Assembly: GCA_016935755.1 (NCBI GenBank)
Contig: JAFGQI010000093.1
Location: 29,005-93,004 of the forward strand
Source of the DNA: Anaerolineales bacterium
GTDB lineage: Bacteria > Chloroflexota > Anaerolineae > Anaerolineales > UBA4823
DNA: 64,000 nucleotides
Direction of reading: 5' to 3'
Part shown: piece after piece, positions 36,275 through 45,102 of the stretch
Numbering within the stretch: the first letter of the stretch is position 1
Layout of the letters: each line of letters opens with the position of its first letter
Translations under genes and position numbers: made by a program
Notes under the pieces: model-generated
Database searches by the model: none
What the model saw: only the letters and a program-made list of their open reading frames with translations
Told to the model about the DNA's origin: nothing

Positions 36275-38483
36275 AAGTCACCCCCTCAGCGGCTCTGCTG
36301 ACCCGGTTAAACCAAAGGATCAGCACAACCAGCACCAGGACGGTGAAAATATTGATCGCCGCTGAAACCGCGAACTGCCCACCCAACCCAGGCGCAAAGT
36401 AGAAATAGGAAACGGTAGCATAGGTGAGGGTTGGAAAATTCACCCGCATCGTATAGAACAGGTAGAACTGGTTGAAAGCAAAAATCGACCGGATAATTAT
36501 CGCTGGAGCGACCAGGGGAAACAACAGAGGCCAGGTGACATCCCTGAACAGAGACCAACTGCCTGCTCCATCAATGGCGGCGGCATCAAAAACCTCTTCC
36601 GGAACTAACTTCAGCCCGGCGGCAGCAGCCAACATGATGAAGGGGAAACCGTACCAGGTGGCTGCTACTAAGAGCAGCAGCAAGGTCATATTGGGATCAT
36701 CCAGCCAGTTTGAAATCGCTACTCCAGCAGGCAATTGTTGGCTGATCATCAGCCAGCCGCTGCGCGGCTCCAGCAGGCGCAGCCAGATCAAAGCGCCCAC
36801 AAACTCTGGAACAGCCCAGGGCAAGATGAAGATCGTCCGCCATACATTCGCCAGACGCAAACCTTGCCGGTGAAGCGCCAGGGCTACTAATATCCCCAGA
36901 GCTGCCTGCAGAGCCACTGAAAGTACAGTCCATAAGACATTAAAAGCCAGCAGTTCTGGCGCAGCCCCGCCGATCAGAGCTAACAAGATGAATGGCCCGG
37001 TGAATTTTACCTCTTGCGAGCGAGTCCCTTCAAAGGGATCAAAGATGACCGGCTTCTGCTGTAAGGTCAAGCCTTCCCATACAGCCCGCCACACCCCGCC
37101 CTGGATGCCATCTCGGATAGAAATGGCGTTGAAATCGGTAAGCGACATCGCCCCCTGATAAATTAATGGAAACAGCGCAATAACCGTCAGGGTTAGCGCC
37201 CCAGGCAGCAGCCAGGGCAGTGCCCGCCGCAAATCGCGCCAACCCAAACGGCGCGCCAGGTGCTGCTGGAAGGCAAGCTCTTCCGCAGCAGGTTGTCGGT
37301 TGCTTGCTCGCCGCCGTTCACGCCAACGGATCAGGGGTTCCCAGAGAAAAGCCTGGAATCCATGCGCGGCAGCCAGGCTCAGGGGGGCGGTCAGGATCAG
37401 GATATATTGAGGCCACTTGGTCGGCCACAGGAGTAAGAAGACCAACCCAATCGCCAGCCACAGGCCATAAACACGCTGCCGATCCCAGAGACGCTGCAGT
37501 CCAATCCCAGCCAGCAAGGTGATATAAAGATCAAGAGAGACCAGAAAAACGCCTGGATGCCAGGGGACAGACCCGGCCAGCCAAACCAGCGGCTGCCAGG
37601 CAGGGAAATTCACCTGGCGAACGTGCTCGCTGGCTGCGTAATCCCCATGATAGAGGATAGATTGGGTCAGCCGCCCGAGCGGATCATTCCAAAGGCGAGG
37701 GTTGAATGCAAAGAACACAATGACTGCCAGGATTCCCCATGCCAGGACAAATAAGATACTGTACCAGTTTCCAGTCTTCTTACCATTATCGGGGGTTTCA
37801 TCTCTTATCCGCCAGAGCCAATCCACCAAGATGGCAATGCCTGCTACGCAGTAAGTGTATTTCGATGCGGCAGTCAACCCTAAACTTACCGCCGAGAGAC
37901 ACAGCCAGAAAATCGACCTGTGCCTCACTCTTGGCGAGACTTGTGCGCCCATACCAGGCAGCCAGCTCTCTTTCAGCGCCCAGGAATAAAATATTACCGC
38001 CAGGAGGCTGAAAAAAGCCGGCAGGGGTTCTAACATGATCTGGCTGGTGTATTTGATCTGCCAGGTTTGAATAGCCAGGAAAAAACCTGCCAGGGGGTTA
38101 GTTATAGCAAGCGCCAGGGCTTCCAGGCTGCCTAATACAGCGGAGATCAGGCGAGAATTGCGGAAATGAGGCTGCGGCAGGCTGCCCACAGGCGGCAGAG
38201 AGGGGCTGGTCTCTGATAAATAATTGACTTCAGGCAGCGGCAGAATTGCCAGCGCATAAAAGATTTTTGTCAGAGGAGGGTGTTCGTAATTATACGAGTA
38301 ATCGATGATGGGTTGCAGGTCGCCTGCTCGTATCCAGTGCGCATAGCGCTGGGCTGCCGCCAGATAATCATCCTCATCATAATCAATGGGGAGAAGAGAG
38401 ACTGCCCTGAGCCGGAGACCCAGGGCGACAAACCCGACCAGGAGAATTATGGAAACGAGGGCAAAGCGCCGGAGAGCTGACAT
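36267..38483 (-). CDS. Fusion of a GT-C membrane glycosyltransferase and an ABC sugar permease
   Basis: 738 residues from ATG 38483 (the frame also has a TTG at 38489). Residues 1 to about 380 look like a GT-C/PMT-type transferase of polyprenyl-phosphate sugars. After the first helix comes LPIDYDEDDYLAAAQRY with the acidic catalytic pair. Then comes YNYEHPPLTKIFYALA, the HPP motif, followed by many membrane helices. Residues about 380-415 are a charged cytoplasmic linker (RWRERRRASNRQ). Residues about 418-738 are a complete MalF-like permease (WLLPGALTLTVIALFPLIYQ, coupling motif VFDAAAIDGAGSWSLFRD near 630). The frame is open throughout. No Shine-Dalgarno site is near the ATG; a GGAGG lies in a hairpin about 25 bases upstream. 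I know no described protein with this architecture. Confidence 0.8.
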   Translation of the reverse strand: MSALRRFALVSIILLVGFVALGLRLRAVSLLPIDYDEDDYLAAAQRYAHWIRAGDLQPIIDYSYNYEHPPLTKIFYALAILPLPEVNYLSETSPSLPPVGSLPQPHFRNSRLISAVLGSLEALALAITNPLAGFFLAIQTWQIKYTSQIMLEPLPAFFSLLAVIFYSWALKESWLPGMGAQVSPRVRHRSIFWLCLSAVSLGLTAASKYTYCVAGIAILVDWLWRIRDETPDNGKKTGNWYSILFVLAWGILAVIVFFAFNPRLWNDPLGRLTQSILYHGDYAASEHVRQVNFPAWQPLVWLAGSVPWHPGVFLVSLDLYITLLAGIGLQRLWDRQRVYGLWLAIGLVFLLLWPTKWPQYILILTAPLSLAAAHGFQAFLWEPLIRWRERRRASNRQPAAEELAFQQHLARRLGWRDLRRALPWLLPGALTLTVIALFPLIYQGAMSLTDFNAISIRDGIQGGVWRAVWEGLTLQQKPVIFDPFEGTRSQEVKFTGPFILLALIGGAAPELLAFNVLWTVLSVALQAALGILVALALHRQGLRLANVWRTIFILPWAVPEFVGALIWLRLLEPRSGWLMISQQLPAGVAISNWLDDPNMTLLLLLVAATWYGFPFIMLAAAAGLKLVPEEVFDAAAIDGAGSWSLFRDVTWPLLFPLVAPAIIIRSIFAFNQFYLFYTMRVNFPTLTYATVSYFYFAPGLGGQFAVSAAINIFTVLVLVVLILWFNRVSRAAEGVTYA

Positions 38484-38505
38484 GGGCAATTAAAAGAACA
38501 TTCAC

Positions 38506-38538
38506 TTTCCTCCTCTCCTGATCCGGGAGAGGAGGAAA
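38506..38538 (-). other. 13-pair hairpin before the fusion gene
   Basis: TTTCCTCCTCTCC (38506-38518) and GGAGAGGAGGAAA (38526-38538) form a perfect stem. On the minus strand it is followed by GTGAATGTTCTTTTAATT, a modest U-tract. It may reduce read-through from the first transporter set into the second, or hide a GGAGG sequence. Confidence 0.5.
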
Positions 38539-38579
38539 GCCAGAGGATGGCAATTAATCTACCACGGTCCTGAGATTAT

Positions 38580-39533
38580 TTATTTCACGCTGCCGATTGT
38601 CAGACCACCAACGATGTACTTTTGCAGCAACAAGTACACCACAGCCACCGGCAGGGCAACCATAATCGCCATGGCAGAGAAAGCAGACCAGGGCGTGTCG
38701 CCTGAAAATGGACCAACCATATTCCACAAGGACATGGCCAGGGTAAAGTCCTTCGGGTTAGTGAGGAACTGCCAGGACATGACGAACTCAGTCCACGATG
38801 CGTTAAAGGACAGGAAAGCCGTTACCGCCAGCACAGGCGTGGATAGGGGCAGGACGATTTTCATAAACAGCTGGTTTGGACTGGCGCCGTCGATACGGGC
38901 AGCTTCTTCAAGCTCCCTGGGCACCGTATCCAGGTAGCCCTTCAGGTTCCAGATGGAGAAAGGCAGCTGACCAGAAATAACCGCGATTCCCACTCCAAAC
39001 AGCGAGTTACGCAAGTTGAAGCTCAAATCGCCGAACGAGATTTGGACGCGATTGAGCAGCACAAAGAGAGGGGCCACTGTGGCGATTGCTGGCAACATCA
39101 GCACCGTCACCACCCCCATCATCAGCGCCTTGCGACCTTTATATTCAAAACGCGAGAAGGAGTAGGCAGCCAGCACACCCACAATCACGGAGAATAGGGC
39201 AGTTCCACCTGCCAGGGCAAACTGATTGCGAGCTAATTGATAGAAAGTTACCGGGTTGGCAGTAGGTTGGGTAAGCACACGCTTGTAGGCATCTAAAGAA
39301 GCGCCAGGGGGGATCAGGCGGAACTCGGTAGGCCTGGCAATGTCGCGAGGATCCAGCGAGAGGCTGACAATCCATGAGATTGGGAATAGTACTGTAAGAG
39401 CCAACATCAGGCATATCAGCTGGAGAATGATCTGCTTGCCAACCGGCAGTTTCTTCTCTTGCTGCGTCCAGTCTTTAGATTTCTTCTGCGACGGGCGAGG
39501 TACTGATGTGAGGGATTGGGAAAGTTCAGACAT
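38580..39533 (-). CDS. Carbohydrate ABC transporter permease (MalG-like), first set
   Basis: 317 residues with six membrane helices behind an unusually polar N-terminal tail of about 35 residues (VPRPSQKKSKDWTQQEKK). The coupling EAA motif is ELEEAARIDGASPNQLF near residue 210. Its ATG at 39533 overlaps the end of the preceding permease gene (39526) by eight bases, which indicates translational coupling. It is the second membrane subunit of the importer served by the lipoprotein at 40741-41961. The hairpin at 38506-38538 follows its stop. Confidence 0.9.
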   Translation of the reverse strand: MSELSQSLTSVPRPSQKKSKDWTQQEKKLPVGKQIILQLICLMLALTVLFPISWIVSLSLDPRDIARPTEFRLIPPGASLDAYKRVLTQPTANPVTFYQLARNQFALAGGTALFSVIVGVLAAYSFSRFEYKGRKALMMGVVTVLMLPAIATVAPLFVLLNRVQISFGDLSFNLRNSLFGVGIAVISGQLPFSIWNLKGYLDTVPRELEEAARIDGASPNQLFMKIVLPLSTPVLAVTAFLSFNASWTEFVMSWQFLTNPKDFTLAMSLWNMVGPFSGDTPWSAFSAMAIMVALPVAVVYLLLQKYIVGGLTIGSVK

Positions 39534-40617
39534 CGTAGCGCTCCGTAGCCCGCGTGATGCGGTTGGTGATCAGGGTTAAGGCAAATAAGATAAAGAAAAT
39601 CAGCACACAAAAGGCAGCCGCAGCCCCATATAACCGTTGGGCGTTCACCAGGTTATAGGCTGTGGTGACTAAGATTTCCGTCTGCCGCAACGGGCCACCC
39701 CCTGACATGAAATAGATGCAGTTGAACAGGTTGAAGGTGATAATCATACCCACCATGGCTGCAGGGATCATCGCCGGCCTCAGGAGAGGGGCAGTAATGG
39801 ACCAGAACTGCTGGAAGCCATTAGCGCCATCGATCGAAGCTGCCTCGTACAGATCCTTAGGGATGCTCTGCAGAGCACCGGTTGCCACGATACAGTTGAA
39901 CGGCCAACCCATCCAGATATTGGTGACCAGCATGGCAAAGAAAGCTAACGGCAGAGGTAAGCCAGGTAAAAACCATTGGAATGGGGGATAGATATCCTCC
40001 ATCCAGCGTATGCGAAATGCTTCAGCTGGAATATTGAACAAGTTCCCTATCCAGGCAAGCGACATGTTGATCGAGCCATAATCCTGGTCAAACATATTTC
40101 GCCAAATAGTTGCAACCACCAGCCAGGGCAGCACGGTTGGAAATACATATATCGCCCGGTAAATCTTCTTCCCCCACAGACCAGGTGTGTTAAGTACCAG
40201 GGCAACCAGGATACCCAGGATAACGTGGATAGGCACATTGAATATCACCCACACCAGGTTAAAAGCTAATATCCGGAAGAAGGAGAAATTGGGTATTTTC
40301 GCTGCTAACACACCCCCCTTAGCAATGCTAATTTCCGCACCAAAGAATTTGATGACCTTCGGTAAAATACCCACGTAATTATCAAAGCCAACTGGATTGG
40401 GGGCCACCTTTCCGGTGATGTTGGCGATGCCGAAGTCGGTAAACGACATCCAAACCTGGTAAAACATCGGATAAAAAGTAATCACCGCCATGATGAGGAA
40501 AGCGGGAATCAGGTAAACGTAAGCCGCACGGGTATAGGCTGTACGCCGTAACCAACGCGACAACCCACTCCCCTCTTTTATTTCAGATGGCGGCAATCCA
40601 TTGGTTATTGTTGCCAT
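39526..40617 (-). CDS. Carbohydrate ABC transporter permease (MalF-like), first set
   Basis: 363 residues with six or seven membrane helices. The N-terminal helix YVYLIPAFLIMAVITFYP, the segment YQVWMSFTDFG and the coupling EAA motif DLYEAASIDGANGFQQFW (near residue 260) identify a MalF-type CUT1 permease. It has a short periplasmic insertion carrying AWIGNLFNIPAEAFRIRW, much smaller than the P2 loop of enterobacterial MalF. The ribosome site is GGAGGATGGAAAG. It follows the binding-protein gene after a hairpin, a common arrangement that keeps permease levels below binding-protein levels. Confidence 0.9.
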   Translation of the reverse strand: MATITNGLPPSEIKEGSGLSRWLRRTAYTRAAYVYLIPAFLIMAVITFYPMFYQVWMSFTDFGIANITGKVAPNPVGFDNYVGILPKVIKFFGAEISIAKGGVLAAKIPNFSFFRILAFNLVWVIFNVPIHVILGILVALVLNTPGLWGKKIYRAIYVFPTVLPWLVVATIWRNMFDQDYGSINMSLAWIGNLFNIPAEAFRIRWMEDIYPPFQWFLPGLPLPLAFFAMLVTNIWMGWPFNCIVATGALQSIPKDLYEAASIDGANGFQQFWSITAPLLRPAMIPAAMVGMIITFNLFNCIYFMSGGGPLRQTEILVTTAYNLVNAQRLYGAAAAFCVLIFFILFALTLITNRITRATERYDV

Positions 40618-40694
40618 CTTTCCATCCTCCTGTTAGATTTTCCTCAAGGATTCCAGGATCGTCGCAACTCCCGCAATCCTCATGCTCATAAAGA

Positions 40695-40730
40695 GAACAT
40701 GCGACGTGCTGGATCGCACGTCGCATGTTC
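40695..40730 (-). terminator. 15-pair stem-loop between binding-protein and permease genes
   Basis: GAACATGCGACGTGC (40695-40709) and GCACGTCGCATGTTC (40716-40730) form a perfect stem with a six-base loop, about ten bases past the stop of the binding-protein gene. On the minus strand it is followed by TCTTTATG. It probably causes partial termination or protects the upstream mRNA, as known for malE-malF intergenic stems. Confidence 0.65.
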
Positions 40731-40740
40731 GGCTAAAAAT

Positions 40741-41961
40741 CTACTTGCCGTTAGCGGTGTTCATCGCTGCGCAAGCTTCCTTGACGCCATCGGCGGGGGA
40801 AAGAGCGCCTTCGAGCACCTTGGTGAACATATCACCAAAAGGAGTCCAATAGTTGGCGAATTCCTTTGACTGTGGGCGGGGGAAGCCCGTGGCAGAAGCC
40901 AAAGCGAAGGCGGAAATCAAGGGATCGGCAGAGGTGACGTCCGAGCGGATCGGCACATGACCAGCCTTGTCGGTGTAGATCTGCGATGAGGCCTGGCTGA
41001 CCAGGAACAGCGCCAGAGCTACAGCGTTATCCACATTCTTGCTGGTGGAGGTGACGTAGAAGCCATCAATACCATTCAATGGACCAGCAGGACCCTTGGG
41101 GCCAGCGGGCATCGGGACTACACCCAGGTTGTCACCCAGGTCTTTCTTATAGTCGCCCAGTGCCCAGGGGCCGTTGACGAACATAGCAGTCTGACCCTGG
41201 CGGAAAGGAGTTTCAGCCTTGCCATAGTCAGGCTCGAAAACGGCGCCAGCTGCCTTCAGATCGACCAGGTATTGCATGAAATCAACCCAGCCGCCCTGAT
41301 CGGCGACGCATTTGCCGTCGGCATCCAAAAGGCTGCCGCCAAAAGCCATCGACCAGCCAAACAGGTGATACGCGCCCTGAACATTGACCAGCGACTTGCC
41401 TTCCTTGACCAAGGCCATAACTTCATCAGTAGTCGTGGGTGGAGTGGGAAGCAGGGACTTGTTGTAATACAGGGCAACAGCCTTAGCGGATTCAGGCACG
41501 CCGTAGATCTTGCCATCTACCTTCATGCCATCCACGCCGGGGCCAGAAACCTTGTCGAGCTTGCCAGCCAGCTTGTCATCCAGGGGGAGCAGCAGGCCAG
41601 CGCGCACCCAGTTGCCCAGGTCATCGTTGGGGGAGACCCACAGGTCGGGGCCGCCGCCAGCCGCGATTTCGGTCTGCAGCTTATTGAAGATATCGCTGAA
41701 GGGGATCTGCAGAACGTTAATCGTCAGGTTGGGGTATTCTTTCTTAGCGTTTGTGATCAGCTCAGTCAGAGTGGCTTCCTCAGAGGAACCAGTCTGGTAA
41801 GCGTGCCACAGGGTCACCTCACCGGTGGGACCGGCGGGGGCTGCGGTGGGCTGCACTACTTCGGGCTCCTTCGGAGCTACGGTAGCAGGGGCCGCACAGG
41901 CTGAAAGGGCCATTGTCGCGATCAGCAGCAGGCTGACCAGGGACCAAAACTTCTTAGACAT
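40741..41961 (-). CDS. Sugar ABC transporter substrate-binding lipoprotein
   Basis: 406 residues from ATG 41961, with GAGGAG eight bases upstream; the longer TTG frame (41982) includes that site. The signal peptide ends in a lipobox, MALSAC, so the mature protein starts with a lipid-bearing cysteine and is tethered outside the membrane. A short linker (PEVVQPTAAPAG) leads to a MalE-type domain: VTLWHAYQTGSSEEATL, EIAAGGGPDLWVSPND, MFVNGPWALGDYKKDLG and NGIDGFYVTSTSKN. The last resembles the sugar-facing part of maltose/trehalose-type binding proteins. The ligand is probably a gluco-oligosaccharide, but not proven. It lies 56 bases downstream of the ROK repressor gene and is probably in the same transcript. 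Confidence 0.92.
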   Translation of the reverse strand: MSKKFWSLVSLLLIATMALSACAAPATVAPKEPEVVQPTAAPAGPTGEVTLWHAYQTGSSEEATLTELITNAKKEYPNLTINVLQIPFSDIFNKLQTEIAAGGGPDLWVSPNDDLGNWVRAGLLLPLDDKLAGKLDKVSGPGVDGMKVDGKIYGVPESAKAVALYYNKSLLPTPPTTTDEVMALVKEGKSLVNVQGAYHLFGWSMAFGGSLLDADGKCVADQGGWVDFMQYLVDLKAAGAVFEPDYGKAETPFRQGQTAMFVNGPWALGDYKKDLGDNLGVVPMPAGPKGPAGPLNGIDGFYVTSTSKNVDNAVALALFLVSQASSQIYTDKAGHVPIRSDVTSADPLISAFALASATGFPRPQSKEFANYWTPFGDMFTKVLEGALSPADGVKEACAAMNTANGK

Positions 41962-42017
41962 CTTATCTCTCTCCTCATTCAAGGTGTATAGAAAAACTTA
42001 GATTCGACTCAGCCGGT

Positions 42018-43361
42018 TTATACTCCGGCATACGCCTGGTTTGTTTCCAGGATATTCTGGGACTGGTTCTCGAAGGATTTATCTTCTTTTATGCCTCCTT
42101 TCTCAAAAAAACTCCCCTCGGTGAGTTCGTACAAAGCTGTATCAATGGCCTGTACGACTGCTCCCATGCTCGAAGAGCGCCTGCCCAGAACTGCAGAAGT
42201 AATGCGCACTGCCTGAGCAGCGGGCTGCAAACAACGCTCTCGCACAACATGACGAATCGGCTCGAGTAGCAGGTCGCCCATCTGGGCGACGCCCCCACCG
42301 ATAATCACCATGCTGGGGTTGGACAAATTGATCACACCAGCGATAGCGATACCCAGGTACCCCCCCGCGTCAGCCACAATCTGCTGAGCGACCAGGTCAC
42401 CCAGACGAGCCGCCTCGCCGACATCCCGCGCGGTAATGCTCTCCACAGGCTTTATGGATGATAATTGGGTGCGGCGACCAGCTTTAACTGCCTGGATTGC
42501 ATTACGAGCAATCGCCGCGCCGCCTGCAAGAGCTTCCAGGCAGCCGTGGTTGCCGCAAGTGCACAACGGCCCATGTTCCTGGATCGTTAAATGTCCGATT
42601 TCACCCGCCAGACCCGTAGCCCCCCGGTAGATGCGCCCATCCAGGATCAGCCCCGCCCCAATTCCGGAACCCACCTTTATATAAGCCATATGGCGCTTCA
42701 CACGACCTGCTCCAAAGGCCCATTCTCCCAGAGCGCCCAGTTCAGCGTCATTATTCACAGAGACAGGGCAGCCCCAAAGCTTTTGTAAATAATCCCGGAT
42801 AGGGTAACCATCCCAACCCGGCATGATCGGCGGAGAGGTAACAATGCCCGACTCGGCCAGCACCGGTCCAGGAACGCCAACTCCGATAGCCAGGACTTGA
42901 CTTTGTGAAAGCCCTGCTTTATCCAGCAACTGTTGGACATGAAGATTAAGCTCTGACAGGCAAGATTGCGGCCCTTTGCGGATGTCAAATGGCAGTTCCA
43001 TTTCATGCATCACTCGGGCCAAAAAATCTGCTGCCACCAAACTCACATGTGTGGCGCCAATATCAATGCCAATCACATAACCGCGCCGGGGATTGATTTC
43101 TAACAGGATCGGCCTTCTACCCCCGGTTGTTGGCCCACTTTCTGCTTCGCGAACCAGTTCAGTATCCACAAACTCTGCCACGATGGCAGATACGGTCGAC
43201 CGGGTGAGGTCAATCTGCCGGGCTAATTCGGCGCGCGAGATGCCCCCTGGGGTGAAGCGGATCAGCTCCAATACCACCCGCCGGTTAAGATTCCGAATAT
43301 TACATGCGCCAAAAGGAAAAGTTGCCAGGCTGTCCACAATTTGCTCTGAATACTCAATCAC
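42018..43361 (-). CDS. ROK family transcriptional repressor (NagC/XylR type)
   Basis: About 447 residues from GTG 43361. The longest frame begins at 43541, but that part overlaps the preceding gene and runs through the promoter at 43383-43412, so a start at GTG 43361 or TTG 43373 is far more likely. An N-terminal winged helix (RRVVLELIRFTPGGISRAEL, TRSTVSAIVAEFVD) is followed by a ROK domain: GYVIGIDIGATHVSLV, NNDAELGALGEW and the zinc site GHLTIQEHGPLCTCGNHGC. Whether it also phosphorylates sugar is unclear, but the NND keeps the usual aspartate. It precedes the transporter genes and probably represses them and itself in the absence of the sugar. Confidence 0.85.
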   Translation of the reverse strand: MIEYSEQIVDSLATFPFGACNIRNLNRRVVLELIRFTPGGISRAELARQIDLTRSTVSAIVAEFVDTELVREAESGPTTGGRRPILLEINPRRGYVIGIDIGATHVSLVAADFLARVMHEMELPFDIRKGPQSCLSELNLHVQQLLDKAGLSQSQVLAIGVGVPGPVLAESGIVTSPPIMPGWDGYPIRDYLQKLWGCPVSVNNDAELGALGEWAFGAGRVKRHMAYIKVGSGIGAGLILDGRIYRGATGLAGEIGHLTIQEHGPLCTCGNHGCLEALAGGAAIARNAIQAVKAGRRTQLSSIKPVESITARDVGEAARLGDLVAQQIVADAGGYLGIAIAGVINLSNPSMVIIGGGVAQMGDLLLEPIRHVVRERCLQPAAQAVRITSAVLGRRSSSMGAVVQAIDTALYELTEGSFFEKGGIKEDKSFENQSQNILETNQAYAGV

Positions 43362-43382
43362 ATCCCAATTCAATGCAACCGG

Positions 43383-43412
43383 ATTATGACATATGTCTTG
43401 GATGTTTGTCAA
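43383..43412 (-). promoter_or_regulatory. ROK/transporter operon promoter with internal palindrome
   Basis: On the minus strand the -35 is TTGACA (43412-43407), the spacer 18 bases and the -10 CATAAT (43388-43383). The perfect palindrome GACATATGTC (43388-43397) lies between the two elements and touches the -10, a good position for a repressor site, perhaps of the ROK protein itself. Confidence 0.7.
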
Positions 43413-43448
43413 TATTCTGAACAAAGTATACCAGCCCGGAGTGCCATA

Positions 43449-43472
43449 ATCGTGACACAAATCGTGACAAAA
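43449..43472. repeat. Two tandem 12-base repeats upstream of the ROK promoter
   Basis: ATCGTGACACAA (43449-43460) is followed directly by ATCGTGACAAAA (43461-43472). The pair lies about 40 bases upstream of the -35 and just past the end of the preceding gene. The position would suit an activator binding on one face of the helix. Confidence 0.5.
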
Positions 43473-43488
43473 CCACTCGACCGGTGAA

Positions 43489-44157
43489 CTATTGGCCCGC
43501 TTTAGCAAGAATACGACCCTGTTTGATCGTGGACAGAACAAAGATTAGAAATAATACCGCTGCGACAACAATTGCCACCCAATCATAAACTGAGAGCGAC
43601 AGGGAAAACAGGGCTATCTTAGGATTGCCGATGATAAACACAACTGTATTGGCGACAATCGCGATCAGGCGCGCTTCCGTTGGACCAAGCCCAGCATAGG
43701 AGATCTTGAATTCTCCTTTGACGCAGGTACGGATATACACCAACACCGAAGCCAACAAATACCCAATTAGTGCCAGGCAAGCCAGGTCGAATCGCACATA
43801 GGGAGAGAAGCCCAGGCCAAGAAAGACCAGCACTTCGCTGAATGCATCCAGGGTGTGATCGATGAAAAATCCGTAAATGGGCCGCTCGATATGGCGATAA
43901 CGCGCCAGGGTGCCATCCAGGCTGTCGCCAAACCAGTTGATTACAAAACCCAGCGAGGCCAACCATAGAAACCCTGGGTGAAGATTGGTCAGACAGTAGG
44001 CCACAAAAATCACCACAGATCCGAACAGGCCAATACCTGTCAGGACGTCTGGCGTAACCCAGGCGGGCATATGCGCGGCCAGCCATTGTAGCGCCGGGCG
44101 CTCCAGGGGAGCCAGGAAGATATCGTTGACCCTTTTATGCTTCTTTATATCCGTCAT
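43489..44157 (-). CDS. CDP-alcohol phosphatidyltransferase family membrane protein
   Basis: 222 residues with about six membrane helices; ATG 44157 follows GTGGAGTAGATC. The signature is DGTLARYRHIERPIYGFFID followed by HTLD. It differs from the standard DGxxAR-x8-GxxxDxxxD by one extra residue between AR and G; I recall the same ERPxYG version in an actinobacterial/chloroflexal subfamily. The family moves a phospho-alcohol between CMP-linked donors and acceptors to make phospholipids such as phosphatidylglycerol or phosphatidylinositol. It lies next to an acyltransferase gene and near a kinase and nucleotidyltransferase, which suggests a special head group. Confidence 0.87.
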   Translation of the reverse strand: MTDIKKHKRVNDIFLAPLERPALQWLAAHMPAWVTPDVLTGIGLFGSVVIFVAYCLTNLHPGFLWLASLGFVINWFGDSLDGTLARYRHIERPIYGFFIDHTLDAFSEVLVFLGLGFSPYVRFDLACLALIGYLLASVLVYIRTCVKGEFKISYAGLGPTEARLIAIVANTVVFIIGNPKIALFSLSLSVYDWVAIVVAAVLFLIFVLSTIKQGRILAKAGQ

Positions 44158-44186
44158 GATCTACTCCACTTATCTGGAATTTGTGC

Positions 44187-45092
44187 TCACATCATCTGCT
44201 GTAACGCCTCTGGCCAGACTGGTTGGAGAATAGACCACTGCTGCGGAGCCTGGCGGATAAAGCCAGCGCATATTTCTAAAATCCGCTCAGTATTTTCTAA
44301 TATCTCCGTCTCGCGATTAGGTCCTGGCCGCATTTCAATGTAATCCGACACAAGAAATTGGCAGCGTCCATTTTCGCGCATGATGGGCGCTAAAAGAACA
44401 ACCGGCACCTGGGCGCGCAAAGCCACGTGGACATAATGGGTGGGCAGCTGGGCCGGACGACCAAACCATAGCGGTTTATGGGTATTATCTTTTCCTGTAG
44501 GATAATCCGCACCGGTGATGAAAGTTTCGCCAGCCTCAAGCCGCCTGATGATCTCGCGCAGGTTGGAAGTTGTCGCTGGCAACACTTCCAATCCAGATTG
44601 GCGGCGAATGTCCGTCTGCCAGTTTATCGCCTCAGTAGCACCGGGCAGGCCCAACGTCACCGCGCGCAAACCATGCCGGGTAGTAGCCTGTAAGACCGAG
44701 TCAAAATAAGACATGTGCACACCAACCGCAACAACGCCGCGTTTCTTTTCCTGGCTACGACGGATTAATTCTTCAATCAAAGGATCAAAAACAATTATTT
44801 CTTGAAGGATGTCAGGGCTCTTTTGCGCATGAAACAGGAAATAAAAAGCTCTGGCAATATTTTGCCAGACCTGTTTGGTGGCCTGGTCGAGCTGTTTGCC
44901 AGAAATGGTTCCTCCGTTGATCACCCACTGGTTCGCCCTGACCGCTCGCACCATGGGGAGGTGTTTTCGAGAGGCAATAAACCCGCCCAATAAATCTGCC
45001 ACTCGATATCCCAGCCAGGGCGGTATGGCGCGGCTAAAATTGAGCGCGGCCTCACCTACTCTCTGGCTGTTCATCAATTTCTGCAATCCCAT
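44187..45092 (-). CDS. LpxL/HtrB-like lipid acyltransferase
   Basis: 301 residues. The motif GVHMSYFDSVLQA contains the HxxxxD catalytic pair, and TFITGADYPTGKDN, KPLWFGRPAQLPTHYVHVAL and VPVVLLAPIMRE match the LpxL/HtrB and phosphatidylinositol-mannoside acyltransferase family. Since Chloroflexota generally lack lipid A, acylation of a glyco- or phosphoinositide-type lipid is more plausible. The ATG at 45092 lies only ten bases after an extended -10 on the minus strand, so the leader is two to four bases long. It is 29 bases upstream of the CDP-alcohol transferase gene and should be cotranscribed with it. Confidence 0.85.
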   Translation of the reverse strand: MGLQKLMNSQRVGEAALNFSRAIPPWLGYRVADLLGGFIASRKHLPMVRAVRANQWVINGGTISGKQLDQATKQVWQNIARAFYFLFHAQKSPDILQEIIVFDPLIEELIRRSQEKKRGVVAVGVHMSYFDSVLQATTRHGLRAVTLGLPGATEAINWQTDIRRQSGLEVLPATTSNLREIIRRLEAGETFITGADYPTGKDNTHKPLWFGRPAQLPTHYVHVALRAQVPVVLLAPIMRENGRCQFLVSDYIEMRPGPNRETEILENTERILEICAGFIRQAPQQWSILQPVWPEALQQMM

Positions 45093-45102
45093 AGTAGTTC
45101 TG

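Noticed and set aside
43362..43541. N-terminal extension of the ROK repressor
   Set aside because: It overlaps the preceding gene and contains the promoter and repeats; its residues match nothing in ROK proteins.
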